64,000 nt of DNA from Treponema sp. UBA3862 (lineage in GTDB: Bacteria; Spirochaetota; Spirochaetia; Treponematales; Treponemataceae). A model generated the notes under the pieces. The model was not told the DNA's origin and did not search any database. It was given only the letters and a program-made list of their open reading frames with translations. The position numbers and the translations under genes are program-made. The stretch is taken from NCBI GenBank assembly GCA_002392405.1, contig DGGY01000019.1, positions 4,829-68,828 on the forward strand, in the 5' to 3' direction. This document shows positions 1 to 7,473 of this stretch, in pieces; position 1 is the stretch's first letter; every line of letters begins with the position of its first letter.

Positions 1-245
1 ATTTCAAAACTGTTAATTTTAACAGTTTCGATAGTTTCCTTAGACAAAAATTTCAAATACACTTCCATACTATATGGAGACTTTTCAACGATACGAAGAG
101 GTGTATTTTCAGCTGTAGGCACAAATAAAATCTGAACAAACACCCCTGAATCTTTATCTGCATATTGAAATTTCAAATCATCCAATACATAATTAAAAGT
201 TACTATTCTTGCCCCAATCAAAACAAACGCCAAAAATTCTTTCAT
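1..245 (-). CDS. Hypothetical protein, C-terminus cut by window edge
   Basis: An open frame runs leftward from an ATG at 245 through 81 codons with no stop before the window edge. The first residues (MKEFLAFVLIGARIVTF) are hydrophobic and could be a membrane or signal segment. The rest is mixed alpha/beta-like with no motif I recognise. The upstream sequence has only a weak GAAAAG match to a ribosome binding site. The bipartite terminator of the neighbouring DUF1846 gene lies just upstream, so this gene needs its own promoter. Function unknown. Confidence 0.5.
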   Translation of the reverse strand, partial: MKEFLAFVLIGARIVTFNYVLDDLKFQYADKDSGVFVQILFVPTAENTPLRIVEKSPYSMEVYLKFLSKETIETVKINSFE

Positions 246-302
246 AATTATAACTTTTCATTAATCATAATAACAAGTTATTAATCATGTCAATAGACCA
301 TC

Positions 303-343
303 AAAAAAAAGAACTGAGCCATACACCAGTATCTCTCAGTTCC
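303..343 (-). terminator. Rho-independent terminator of the DUF1846 gene
   Basis: Perfect 8-bp stem (311-318 with 335-342, GAACTGAG/CTCAGTTC), 16-base loop, and eight T on the minus strand (complement of 303-310). It lies 24 bases past the DUF1846 stop. Confidence 0.8.
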
Positions 344-366
344 TTATCCTATAGTTCAATAATCTT

Positions 367-1839
367 TTATCTTATACTCTTCTTTTTTATCGGGTCGCTG
401 GTTAAGTCTACACCCAGTTTCTTAAAGATTTTACGGTCTACTTCACTTAACATGCAGGTTGTATGCACCTGACAGCCTTTGAGATTTGGAAGCTGATCCA
501 GGGCTTTTTTACAGTTTTCATCATGAAGTGAAAGCATTGCCAGCGCTACGAGAACTTCATCCGTATGAAGGCGGGGATTGTTTCCCTGAAGAAAATTAAC
601 CTTCATATTCTGGATAGGTTCAATCATTTCTGCAGGAATAAGTTTTACCTTATGATCAATACCTGCAAGATGCTTGGTTGCATTTAAAATTAAGGCGGCA
701 CAGGTACCTAAAAGATTAGAAGTTTCAGAAGTAATGATTGTACCGTCGCTGAGTTCAATTGCGGCTGCAGGAAGTCCTGATTTATTTCCCCTTTCATTTG
801 CGGCAACAGTTACCTTACGGTCTGCAGTTGTAAGCTTTGCCTGCTGCATTAAAAGAGTGAGCTTGTTTACTTCGGCTTCTTCAGCCTTACCTTCAGCAAG
901 ATTACACAGGGCCGTATAATAGCGGCGGATGATTTCCTGATTTGACGCTTCCTTACATACTTCATCATCAATAATACAGTTTCCTGCCATATTAACGCCC
1001 ATGTCTGTAGGAGACTTGTAAGGATTTTCTCCGTAAATTCCCTTAAAAATGGCATCAAGAACAGGATAGATTTCTATATCACGGTTATAATTGACAGTAG
1101 TTTCTCCGTAGGCTTCAAGATGCCAGGGGTCAATCATGTTTACGTCATTCAAATCTGCTGTTGCAGCCTCATAGGCAATGTTTACAGGGTGCTTAAGGGG
1201 AATGTTCCAGATAGGAAAAGTTTCAAACTTGGCATAGCCTGCCTTTACACCCCGCACATTTTCATTATAAAGCTGGCTTAAACATACAGCCATTTTTCCA
1301 GAGCCCGGGCCTGGAGCAGTTACGACAACTAAAGGACGTGAAGTTTCTACATAATCATTTTTTCCGTAACCTTTATCACTGTCGATTAAAGCAACATTAT
1401 TCGGATAGCCTTCAATTAAATAATGATAATAAGATTTAATGTTGAGTTTTTTAAGGCGTTTTGCAAAAGCCTTGGCACTTTCCTGTCCTGTAAAATGGGT
1501 AATAACTACAGAACCTACGTAAAGTCCGCGGCTGGTAAACTCGTCGCGCAGACGAAGTACATCCTTGTCGTAAGTGATTCCAAGGTCGCCTCTGATTTTA
1601 TTTTTTTCGATATCCTGTGCGCTGATTACAATTACGATTTCCGCAACATCAGCAAGCTGCATGAGCATTTTTAATTTTGAATCAGGCTCAAAGCCCGGAA
1701 GAACGCGGCTGGCATGGTAGTCATCAAAAAGTTTGCCGCCAAATTCAAGATAAAGTTTATCGCCGAAATGCGCGATCCGTTCCTTAATGTGCTGTGACTG
1801 TATCCGCAGATACTTTTCATTATCAAATCCGTTTTTCAT
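367..1839 (-). CDS. DUF1846 (UPF0371) family protein
   Basis: This 490-residue protein matches the DUF1846 family in length and layout. The family has known structures but no settled function. A nucleotide-binding-like loop APGPGSGK is at about residues 175-182, after a predicted alpha/beta region. The protein has no signal peptide, so it is probably cytoplasmic. The start is ATG at 1839. A -10 TATAAT at 1851-1856 with a TAGAAA -35 at 1874-1879 (17-base spacing) gives a leader of only about five bases and there is no Shine-Dalgarno. It is monocistronic, between the arg operon terminator and its own terminator at 303-343. Family call is firm; biochemical role unknown. Confidence 0.85.
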   Translation of the reverse strand: MKNGFDNEKYLRIQSQHIKERIAHFGDKLYLEFGGKLFDDYHASRVLPGFEPDSKLKMLMQLADVAEIVIVISAQDIEKNKIRGDLGITYDKDVLRLRDEFTSRGLYVGSVVITHFTGQESAKAFAKRLKKLNIKSYYHYLIEGYPNNVALIDSDKGYGKNDYVETSRPLVVVTAPGPGSGKMAVCLSQLYNENVRGVKAGYAKFETFPIWNIPLKHPVNIAYEAATADLNDVNMIDPWHLEAYGETTVNYNRDIEIYPVLDAIFKGIYGENPYKSPTDMGVNMAGNCIIDDEVCKEASNQEIIRRYYTALCNLAEGKAEEAEVNKLTLLMQQAKLTTADRKVTVAANERGNKSGLPAAAIELSDGTIITSETSNLLGTCAALILNATKHLAGIDHKVKLIPAEMIEPIQNMKVNFLQGNNPRLHTDEVLVALAMLSLHDENCKKALDQLPNLKGCQVHTTCMLSEVDRKIFKKLGVDLTSDPIKKKSIR

Positions 1840-1850
1840 AACGGATATTC

Positions 1851-1879
1851 ATTATAGTGCAGATAAAATATTTTTTCTA
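1851..1879 (-). promoter_or_regulatory. Promoter of the DUF1846 gene
   Basis: Minus-strand -35 TAGAAA (1874-1879), 17 bases, -10 TATAAT (1851-1856). The -10 ends 11 bases before the ATG, so the untranslated leader would be about 5 bases. Confidence 0.5.
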
Positions 1880-1880
1880 T

Positions 1881-1909
1881 AAAAAAAATAAGGGGAGAAG
1901 TCTCTCCCC
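1881..1909 (-). terminator. Terminator of the argJBD operon
   Basis: Perfect 7-bp stem GGGGAGA/TCTCCCC (1892-1898 with 1903-1909), 4-base loop, then TTATTTTTTTT on the minus strand. Its GC-rich arm abuts the GC-rich element at 1910-1992. Confidence 0.7.
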
Positions 1910-1992
1910 TGCGTCACACTTCGTTGTGCCGCACCCCACTCAACGGGGCACATTTTCTCCTTACCGCGGCCCCGTAACGCCCCGGTAAACTC
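1910..1992. repeat. GC-rich multi-hairpin intergenic element
   Basis: A GC-rich stretch in an AT-rich genome, holding three adjacent inverted repeats: CACA/TGTG (about 1916-1928), GTGCC/GGCAC (about 1926-1951) and TTACCG/CGGTAA (about 1961-1988). Its left end reads CTCCCCTGCGTCA, which recurs with a TA insertion (CTCCCCTTAGCGTCA) in the second GC-rich island at 46711-46820. It encodes no supported gene. A dispersed repeat or structured RNA is possible. Confidence 0.45.
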
Positions 1993-2014
1993 TTAAATCA
2001 TAAAGTGCAGCTTT

Positions 2015-3181
2015 TTATTCACAAAGAACTTTTTTTAAAATCTTAAGGCCTTCATCAATTTCTTTCCAGCTGATATTAAGCGGAGGAACAAGGCGTAAGG
2101 TATTAGCACCTGCTGTTGAAGTTAAAAGTCCTTCCTTAAGGAGGCGTGTTTCAATTTCTACAGCTTTTGCACCGTTAACCATATCAACGCCGATCATAAG
2201 GCCCTTTCCACGGATTTCACCGGTATATTTTGAGCCGAAAGAAGCAATTTCTTTACGGATATATTCACCTTTTTCCTTAACGCTTTCAAGGAAGCCCGGG
2301 CGTTCAAGTTCATGAAGGACAACAAGTCCTGCAGCACAGGCAAGGGGATTTCCTCCGAAAGTTGACTGATGATCGCCTACCTTAAACACATCTGCTGCCT
2401 TACCCCGGATTAAAATACCGCCGAAAGGAACTCCGCCTGCAGCACCCTTTGCAAAAGAAACAACTTCAGGCTCAAAGCCCAGCTGTTCGCTTGCAAGAAG
2501 GCTTCCTGTACGTCCAAAGCCAGTCTGAACTTCATCTGCCATAACGATTGCACCGGCATCCCGTGCCGCCTTCGCAGCAGCCTGAGCCCATTTTGCATCA
2601 ACAATATTTACACCGCCTTCTCCCTGAACACATTCAATCAAAAGGGCTGCAGTCGTATCGTCGAAGGCAGTTTTTATTGCTTCCCAGTCATTGGCCTTAA
2701 TTGTCTTAAAGCAGTCAACATAAGGAGCAAAACATTCCGGATGAAATTTATCCTGACCGGTGGCAGTTAAAGTTGCTAGGGTTCTTCCATGAAAAGAACT
2801 TTCAAGGGTATAGATTACCCTTCTTTTTGACCCGCCGTTAAGCCACCCGTATTTACGTGCAAGCTTGATTGCCGCTTCATTGCCTTCTGCACCGCTGTTT
2901 CCAAAATAACAGCAGTCAAAACCTGTTCTTCCTAAAAGCTCAGTTGCATATTCAATTCCAACATCACTTGTAAAATAATTGCACACATGAATCTGTTTTT
3001 TTGCCTGCTTAGAAAGAGCCTTTACAAGGGGCTTAAAGTTATGGCCCAGGCAGTTAACGGCAATTCCTGCCAGAAAATCAATGTATTTTTTTCCATTTAT
3101 ATCATAAACAGTGGAACCTTTTCCTTTTACCATTGTAACGTCAAAAGAACCGTAATTATTAACAACTATTTTTGAACCCAT
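2015..3181 (-). CDS. argD: Acetylornithine aminotransferase
   Basis: PLP-dependent class III aminotransferase of 388 residues. It converts N-acetylglutamate semialdehyde plus glutamate to N-acetylornithine in arginine synthesis. The PLP lysine is in SFAKG (K245), the cofactor aspartate in ADEVQTGFGR (about 215-224), and the SGAE and SSFHGR motifs are at about 96-99 and 128-133. Start ATG at 3181 has GGAGA seven bases upstream. It is the last gene of argJ-argB-argD, 16 bases after argB, and is followed by a terminator. The genomic context makes ArgD far likelier than GABA or ornithine aminotransferase. Confidence 0.93.
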   Translation of the reverse strand: MGSKIVVNNYGSFDVTMVKGKGSTVYDINGKKYIDFLAGIAVNCLGHNFKPLVKALSKQAKKQIHVCNYFTSDVGIEYATELLGRTGFDCCYFGNSGAEGNEAAIKLARKYGWLNGGSKRRVIYTLESSFHGRTLATLTATGQDKFHPECFAPYVDCFKTIKANDWEAIKTAFDDTTAALLIECVQGEGGVNIVDAKWAQAAAKAARDAGAIVMADEVQTGFGRTGSLLASEQLGFEPEVVSFAKGAAGGVPFGGILIRGKAADVFKVGDHQSTFGGNPLACAAGLVVLHELERPGFLESVKEKGEYIRKEIASFGSKYTGEIRGKGLMIGVDMVNGAKAVEIETRLLKEGLLTSTAGANTLRLVPPLNISWKEIDEGLKILKKVLCE

Positions 3182-3197
3182 TTTTGTCTCCAGTAAT

Positions 3198-4106
3198 TTA
3201 ATAAATCATTGTTCCTATACCGCGGTCAGAGAACATTTCGATCAAAAGCGAATGAGGAACGCGGCCGTCAATAATGTGAGTTCTTGGAACTCCTCCTTCA
3301 CGGGCCATCATACAGCATTCAATTTTAGGAATCATGCCGCCTGAAATTGTTCCGTCTTCAAAATACTTGTGAACGTCTTCAAGATGAATCCGCTGGATAA
3401 GCGATTTAGGGTCATTTACATCGCGGAGAACGCCTGCAACATTTGTGAGCTGGACAAACTTTTCTGCCTTGAGTGCAATTGCAATCTTTGCGGCAGCAGT
3501 ATCTGCATTGATGTTATAGCGGCTCATATCCCCCTGCTCGCCTAAAGCAACAGTAGAAACTACAGGAATAAAGCCTTCATCAAGAAGTGACTGAATGATT
3601 TCAGGATGAACTTCTGTAACTTCACCTACAAAACCAAGGTCAGTACCGTCTTTATCAATTTTTTTTGCACGGAGAAGTCCAGAGTCTACTCCTGAAAGAC
3701 CTACCGCTTTTCCGCCTTCCTGTAAAAGAATACCTACAATATCCTTATTAAGTTTACCGGTCAGGACCATCTGAACGATTTCCATTGTCTCGCCGTCAGT
3801 ATAGCGAAGCCCGTTAATGAACTTGCTTTCTTTTCCGACACGGTCAAGCATGTTGTTGATTTCAGGACCGCCGCCGTGTACAAGCACGACCTTAACGCCT
3901 ATCGTACTCAGAAGAACAATATCCTTCATTACGGCTGCTTTTAATTCTTCATTGAGCATTGCGTTTCCGCCGTATTTTACTACAACAGTTTTGCCTGCCC
4001 AGTGACGGAAATATGGAAGAGCCTGCACAAGAACGTCAGACCAGTGATATGAATCCACGCGCGGGTCAATTTTTTCTCTCATTTCATTTTCAGTATTTTC
4101 AGACAT
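3198..4106 (-). CDS. argB: Acetylglutamate kinase
   Basis: Amino-acid kinase family protein of 302 residues that phosphorylates N-acetylglutamate, the second step of arginine synthesis. KYGGNAM (about 44-50) and HGGGPEI (about 77-83) bind ATP and substrate; the SGVDSGLL and NINADTAAA segments are typical of ArgB. An N-terminal extension of about 25 residues precedes the kinase core; such an N-terminal helix marks arginine-inhibited ArgB hexamers, so feedback inhibition by arginine is plausible (inference). Strong Shine-Dalgarno AAGGAG precedes the ATG. Middle gene of the operon. Confidence 0.94.
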   Translation of the reverse strand: MSENTENEMREKIDPRVDSYHWSDVLVQALPYFRHWAGKTVVVKYGGNAMLNEELKAAVMKDIVLLSTIGVKVVLVHGGGPEINNMLDRVGKESKFINGLRYTDGETMEIVQMVLTGKLNKDIVGILLQEGGKAVGLSGVDSGLLRAKKIDKDGTDLGFVGEVTEVHPEIIQSLLDEGFIPVVSTVALGEQGDMSRYNINADTAAAKIAIALKAEKFVQLTNVAGVLRDVNDPKSLIQRIHLEDVHKYFEDGTISGGMIPKIECCMMAREGGVPRTHIIDGRVPHSLLIEMFSDRGIGTMIY

Positions 4107-4136
4107 TGTTTTCTCCTTAAGGCATGTAAAGCCCGC

Positions 4137-5414
4137 TTAAGTTCTATAATCTCCGTTGATTTTTACATAGTCATAGGTAAGGTCACAGCCCCACGCAGTA
4201 CCTTCAGCCTTTCCGTCTTCAAGTTCAACAAGAATATCAACGGCTTCTTCTGTAAGAATCTTTTTTGCTTTTTCTTCATCAAAATTAAGCGGAACTCCGT
4301 GATCAAAAACCTTAATTGTCTCTTCTTTTCCGCCGTTTTCTTTTCCGTCCTCAAAGTATCTTTTTGCACCTTCCCGGCTTACAAAAGAAACACTTGTCTT
4401 TTCAGGAGTGAAGAAATATCCGGAATAGCCCATTGCATCAAGAATGCGTCCCCAGTTTGCGTCAGCACCAAAGAAAGCAGCTTTTACAAGATTTGAACAG
4501 ATAACAGCCTTTGCAAGTCCGCGGGCATTTTCTACAGTGTCAGCTCCCTTTACATTACAGGTTACAAGGCGTGTTGCACCTTCACCGTCAGCAGCAATCT
4601 TTTTTGCCATCTGTGTGTTGAGGGCATTCAAGGCTGCAAGGAAGGCATCAAAATCTTCACCTTCACTTACAATTTCTTTATTTCCAGCTTTTCCGTTAGC
4701 AAGAATCAGAAGCGTATCGTTTGTAGAAGTATCACCGTCAATTGAAACACAGTTGTAAGTTCCTGCAGCAGAGAGTTTTAAAGCCTTTTCAAGCATAGGC
4801 GCAGAAACTGCACAGTCAGTTGTAACAACAGAAAGCATGGTTCCAAGATTGATGTGAATCATGCCGCTTCCCTTTGCCATTGTTCCCATGGTAACAGTTT
4901 TTCCGCCAATCTGAGTTTTAAGGGCAACTTCCTTGTATTTTGTGTCAGTTGTCATAATGGCCTGACGGGCCTCAACATTACCAGTCTTACTCAAAAGTGA
5001 AACGCTTTTATCAAGCCCGTCTAAGATTTTCTGAACAGGAAGCTGCTGGCCGATTACACCGGTTGAGCATACAAGAACGTCCCCTTTAAGAATTTTAAGG
5101 CGCTTAGAAACTTCTTCAGCTTCTTTTTCTGCATTTTTATAGCCTTCTTCTCCGGTACAGGCATTGGCATTTCCTGAGTTCATAATTACAGCCTGGGCCT
5201 TTCCGTTTTCAATCTGTTTTTTAGTAAATTTTACGCATTCAGCCTTTACGCGGTTCTGGGTAAAGACACCTGCAGCATTACAGATGCAGTCACTGAAAAT
5301 AAGGGCTGTATCATAAGTTGTTCTGTTTGCCTTGATTTTATTTAAAACACCGCTTGCAGTAAAACCTTCTGCCGCAGCAACACCGCCTTCAACAAATGTA
5401 AAGTCATTATGCAT
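4137..5414 (-). CDS. argJ: Bifunctional ornithine acetyltransferase / N-acetylglutamate synthase
   Basis: ArgJ family, 425 residues. It moves acetyl from N-acetylornithine to glutamate and so closes the cyclic arginine pathway. The KGSGMI motif (about 181-186) leads to the self-cleavage threonine at T192 in LGTML; the usual residue before that Thr is Ala, here Gly. The SIDGDTSTND segment and the closing WGCDLTYDYVKINGDYRT region are typical. Start ATG at 5414 with AGAGGTG upstream. First gene of the operon. Two ArgR-type boxes overlap its leader, so arginine repression is expected. ArgC and the later arg genes are not in the window. Confidence 0.94.
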   Translation of the reverse strand: MHNDFTFVEGGVAAAEGFTASGVLNKIKANRTTYDTALIFSDCICNAAGVFTQNRVKAECVKFTKKQIENGKAQAVIMNSGNANACTGEEGYKNAEKEAEEVSKRLKILKGDVLVCSTGVIGQQLPVQKILDGLDKSVSLLSKTGNVEARQAIMTTDTKYKEVALKTQIGGKTVTMGTMAKGSGMIHINLGTMLSVVTTDCAVSAPMLEKALKLSAAGTYNCVSIDGDTSTNDTLLILANGKAGNKEIVSEGEDFDAFLAALNALNTQMAKKIAADGEGATRLVTCNVKGADTVENARGLAKAVICSNLVKAAFFGADANWGRILDAMGYSGYFFTPEKTSVSFVSREGAKRYFEDGKENGGKEETIKVFDHGVPLNFDEEKAKKILTEEAVDILVELEDGKAEGTAWGCDLTYDYVKINGDYRT

Positions 5415-5427
5415 AAAAACACCTCTT

Positions 5428-5445
5428 TATGAATAAATATGCAAT
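5428..5445 (-). promoter_or_regulatory. ArgR/AhrC-type ARG box 1
   Basis: TATGAATAAATATGCAAT closely matches the Bacillus-type ARG box CATGAATAAAAATKCAAK. It lies just upstream of the argJ Shine-Dalgarno, in the transcribed leader. The centre-to-centre distance to box 2 is 22 bases, about two helical turns. Confidence 0.65.
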
Positions 5446-5449
5446 ATTT

Positions 5450-5467
5450 TATGAATAAATATACATT
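5450..5467 (-). promoter_or_regulatory. ArgR/AhrC-type ARG box 2
   Basis: TATGAATAAATATACATT is a near copy of box 1. It starts right after the -10 hexamer and covers the predicted transcription start, so a bound repressor would block initiation. Confidence 0.65.
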
Positions 5468-5470
5468 TTT

Positions 5471-5499
5471 AGTATATGATAATGCAGAATGAAGTTCAA
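5471..5499 (-). promoter_or_regulatory. Sigma70 promoter of argJBD
   Basis: Minus-strand -35 TTGAAC (5494-5499), 17 bases, -10 TATACT (5471-5476). Predicted start of transcription is near 5464, inside ARG box 2. The -35 falls inside the longest possible reading frame of the divergent HD gene, which favours the internal start of that gene. Confidence 0.7.
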
Positions 5500-5530
5500 G
5501 CACGCTGTTTCAATTTATCATAATTCCATT

Positions 5531-5536
5531 TATAAT
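5531..5536 (+). promoter_or_regulatory. -10 element directly before the HD gene start
   Basis: Consensus TATAAT ends six bases before the ATG at 5543, placing +1 at the start codon. The -35 (TTTCAA, 5508-5513) is weak. There is no Shine-Dalgarno. Confidence 0.5.
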
Positions 5537-5542
5537 ATCCAC

Positions 5543-6250
5543 ATGACTGAAAATGATTTAACCTTATTACAGACTGAAATTGATTCTTATCTTGATATTT
5601 TTGAAAGAAATCACCCGATTTCCAAAGACGGCAGCTATAACAATGATGCCGTAAAAAAAACAATTCTGGAAATGACTGCCCTCGCTCTTCCTGACAAAGC
5701 TGAAGCAGACGCATTTATTCAATGGATGGAAAGCCATGAGTTTTTTACAGGACCAGCAAGCACTAAATTTCACGCGTGTACAGCAGGCGGACTTGCAGCC
5801 CACAGTTTAATGGTAACATATCAGAGTCTTCTTTTTGCTCTTCCTCTTTTTCAGAACTTTATCAACACAAAACGAAAAGATGAATACACTTTTAGTGCTT
5901 CAGATATTTTTATTGCAGCAATTTCACATGATTTCTGCAAGGCAGGCTTTTATTCTGTTGAACACAGAAGGACAAAGGACTACAACGGAAACTGGACATA
6001 TGAACCATACTACAAGGTAAAGAGCGACAACCGCAATTTAGGCCACGGAAATGAATCAGTCCTCATGCTTCTTGAAAGTCTGCCTTCATACATAAAAAAA
6101 CGGCCCCTTTTAGAGGCCGTAAGCCGCCACATGGGCTTCAGTGACTTAAGCGATTCAGAAGGCTATAACTATTCAAATTTCCTCCAGAATCCTCTGGTTC
6201 TGCTTCTTCAGCTGGCAGATCAGAGTGCAGCCCAGTGGTGGGACTGCTAG
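5543..6250 (+). CDS. HD-domain protein, probable metal-dependent phosphohydrolase
   Basis: About 235 residues. Metal-ligand signatures of the HD fold are visible: HACTAGGLAAHS early in the core, then ISHDFCKAGFY with the HD pair, then LGHGNESVLML and SRHMGF. This layout resembles HD hydrolases acting on nucleotides or nucleic-acid ends, but I cannot name the substrate. The frame is open back to an ATG at 5489, but the arg promoter -35 lies there and a consensus -10 sits just before the ATG at 5543, so I choose 5543. The last four bases overlap the convergent lipoprotein gene. Cytoplasmic, no signal peptide. Confidence 0.7.
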   Translation: MTENDLTLLQTEIDSYLDIFERNHPISKDGSYNNDAVKKTILEMTALALPDKAEADAFIQWMESHEFFTGPASTKFHACTAGGLAAHSLMVTYQSLLFALPLFQNFINTKRKDEYTFSASDIFIAAISHDFCKAGFYSVEHRRTKDYNGNWTYEPYYKVKSDNRNLGHGNESVLMLLESLPSYIKKRPLLEAVSRHMGFSDLSDSEGYNYSNFLQNPLVLLLQLADQSAAQWWDC

Positions 6251-7221
6251 AGAATTTTATAGTCGCATCTATAAAAAGTCTTCTTACCGCTTTTCAAATC
6301 AATTTTAAATAAAACTATAACTGTATAACCGGTAAAATTGTCCTGTTGTAAAGTATTTCTGAACTCTTCTACTTGCTTTAATATTTCACTAGAAAAATTC
6401 GAGTCAGAATCAAAAGGCTCAGCAACAGTAATTGTTTTACCATCATAATGAAAATCGGTTAAATAATATCCATTAAAAATTACTTTACTTGTTTTTGTAT
6501 TACATACCTGCAAACCACGTAAACCAGGTCCTGTACCGGAATCCTGAAAAACATAAGCACCATCATCTGAGGCAATACTGCCTTTAGATTCACAGGCCCA
6601 TCCTATATGTGTAATATGAGTTATTTGATTTGTTTCCGGATTATATTTAAATGTTCCGCAGGGGTCACAAAACCAAAACCCCTGTATATCATCTGACCAG
6701 GCAAATGAATATTCTTTCTGCCAGTTAAATTTATTAAGTTCAACATAAGAAATTGCTTTTTTTCCCTGTCTGTCAATCTCCAGTTCCAGACCATTTACTT
6801 CATTATTAGAATTATACAATAACTTTACCGGGGTTAGTGTACTTACCTCGATTGATGTATCAATATCTGTAAACGCAGAAAATACCCAGCCATAAGTTCC
6901 ACTATAATCATCAGGATAAACAGGGTTACTAGATGTACTGACTTTTAACCAGTAACCTTTATAACCAAATATATTTAATTTTTTATCAGAGAATCCCTTA
7001 ATTTCTAAAGTTTGATCTTTTTCGAATTTTTGGATTCTTTTTGAGAAAAATGACTGGTCTGACATGGCATAAGCATAATCAGATGTAACATGAACTCTGG
7101 CAAGGGTTCCGTAGAACATTCTTTCAACAAGTTCCGGACTTTTTCCCTTTGAGTCTGAACCGCAGGAAAAAAGCATAAATGAGCATAAAGCAGCGCACAG
7201 TGCAAGAAAAGTTTTTTTCAT
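6247..7221 (-). CDS. Lipoprotein with SH3-like region
   Basis: 324 residues. The N-terminus MKKTFLALCAALCSFMLFSCGSDSKG is a lipoprotein signal with a relaxed spirochaetal lipobox (LFSC), so the mature protein is probably membrane-anchored. Residues from about 35 to 125 (ARVHVTSDYAYAMSDQS ... GYWLKVSTS ... GTYGWVFSAF) look like a bacterial SH3 fold of the kind found in Treponema lipoproteins. The rest is beta-rich with no motif I recognise. Good Shine-Dalgarno (GGGAGA) before the ATG. A palindrome in its promoter (7274-7288) suggests regulation. Function unknown. Confidence 0.75.
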   Translation of the reverse strand: MKKTFLALCAALCSFMLFSCGSDSKGKSPELVERMFYGTLARVHVTSDYAYAMSDQSFFSKRIQKFEKDQTLEIKGFSDKKLNIFGYKGYWLKVSTSSNPVYPDDYSGTYGWVFSAFTDIDTSIEVSTLTPVKLLYNSNNEVNGLELEIDRQGKKAISYVELNKFNWQKEYSFAWSDDIQGFWFCDPCGTFKYNPETNQITHITHIGWACESKGSIASDDGAYVFQDSGTGPGLRGLQVCNTKTSKVIFNGYYLTDFHYDGKTITVAEPFDSDSNFSSEILKQVEEFRNTLQQDNFTGYTVIVLFKIDLKSGKKTFYRCDYKIL

Positions 7222-7266
7222 AATTATATCTCCCTTTTATGAAAAGCCTTTACCAAACTTAATTCA

Positions 7267-7295
7267 ATTTTTAATAACAGACTGTTATCTGTCAA
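7267..7295 (-). promoter_or_regulatory. Promoter of the SH3-like lipoprotein gene with palindromic operator
   Basis: Minus-strand -35 TTGACA (7290-7295), 17 bases, weak -10 AAAAAT (7267-7272). A perfect palindrome ATAACAG-A-CTGTTAT (7274-7288) fills the spacer between them and looks like a repressor site. Confidence 0.45.
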
Positions 7296-7398
7296 CAGAT
7301 TATTTTAAGGGTGATAACAAATTTTTCATAAGTTTACAAAAAAAATGAATTATTCAAAATGATATCTCTAAAAACTCCATTACTCACGGGTCTGAAAC

Positions 7399-7441
7399 AA
7401 AAAAAAACACCTTCCAGGCACTGTTTACCTGAAAGGTGTTT
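7399..7441 (-). terminator. Terminator of gltX
   Basis: Long stem AAACACCTT(T)CAGG / CCTG(G)AAGGTGTTT between about 7405 and 7441 followed by a run of T on the minus strand (complement of the A-run from 7399). Confidence 0.9.
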
Positions 7442-7473
7442 AATAATCATTTACTAACTTCTGCAGCCGTATT

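Noticed and set aside
5489-5542. Upstream 18-codon extension of the HD gene
   Set aside because: It overlaps the arg promoter -35 and has no ribosome site; the internal ATG is preceded by a consensus -10.
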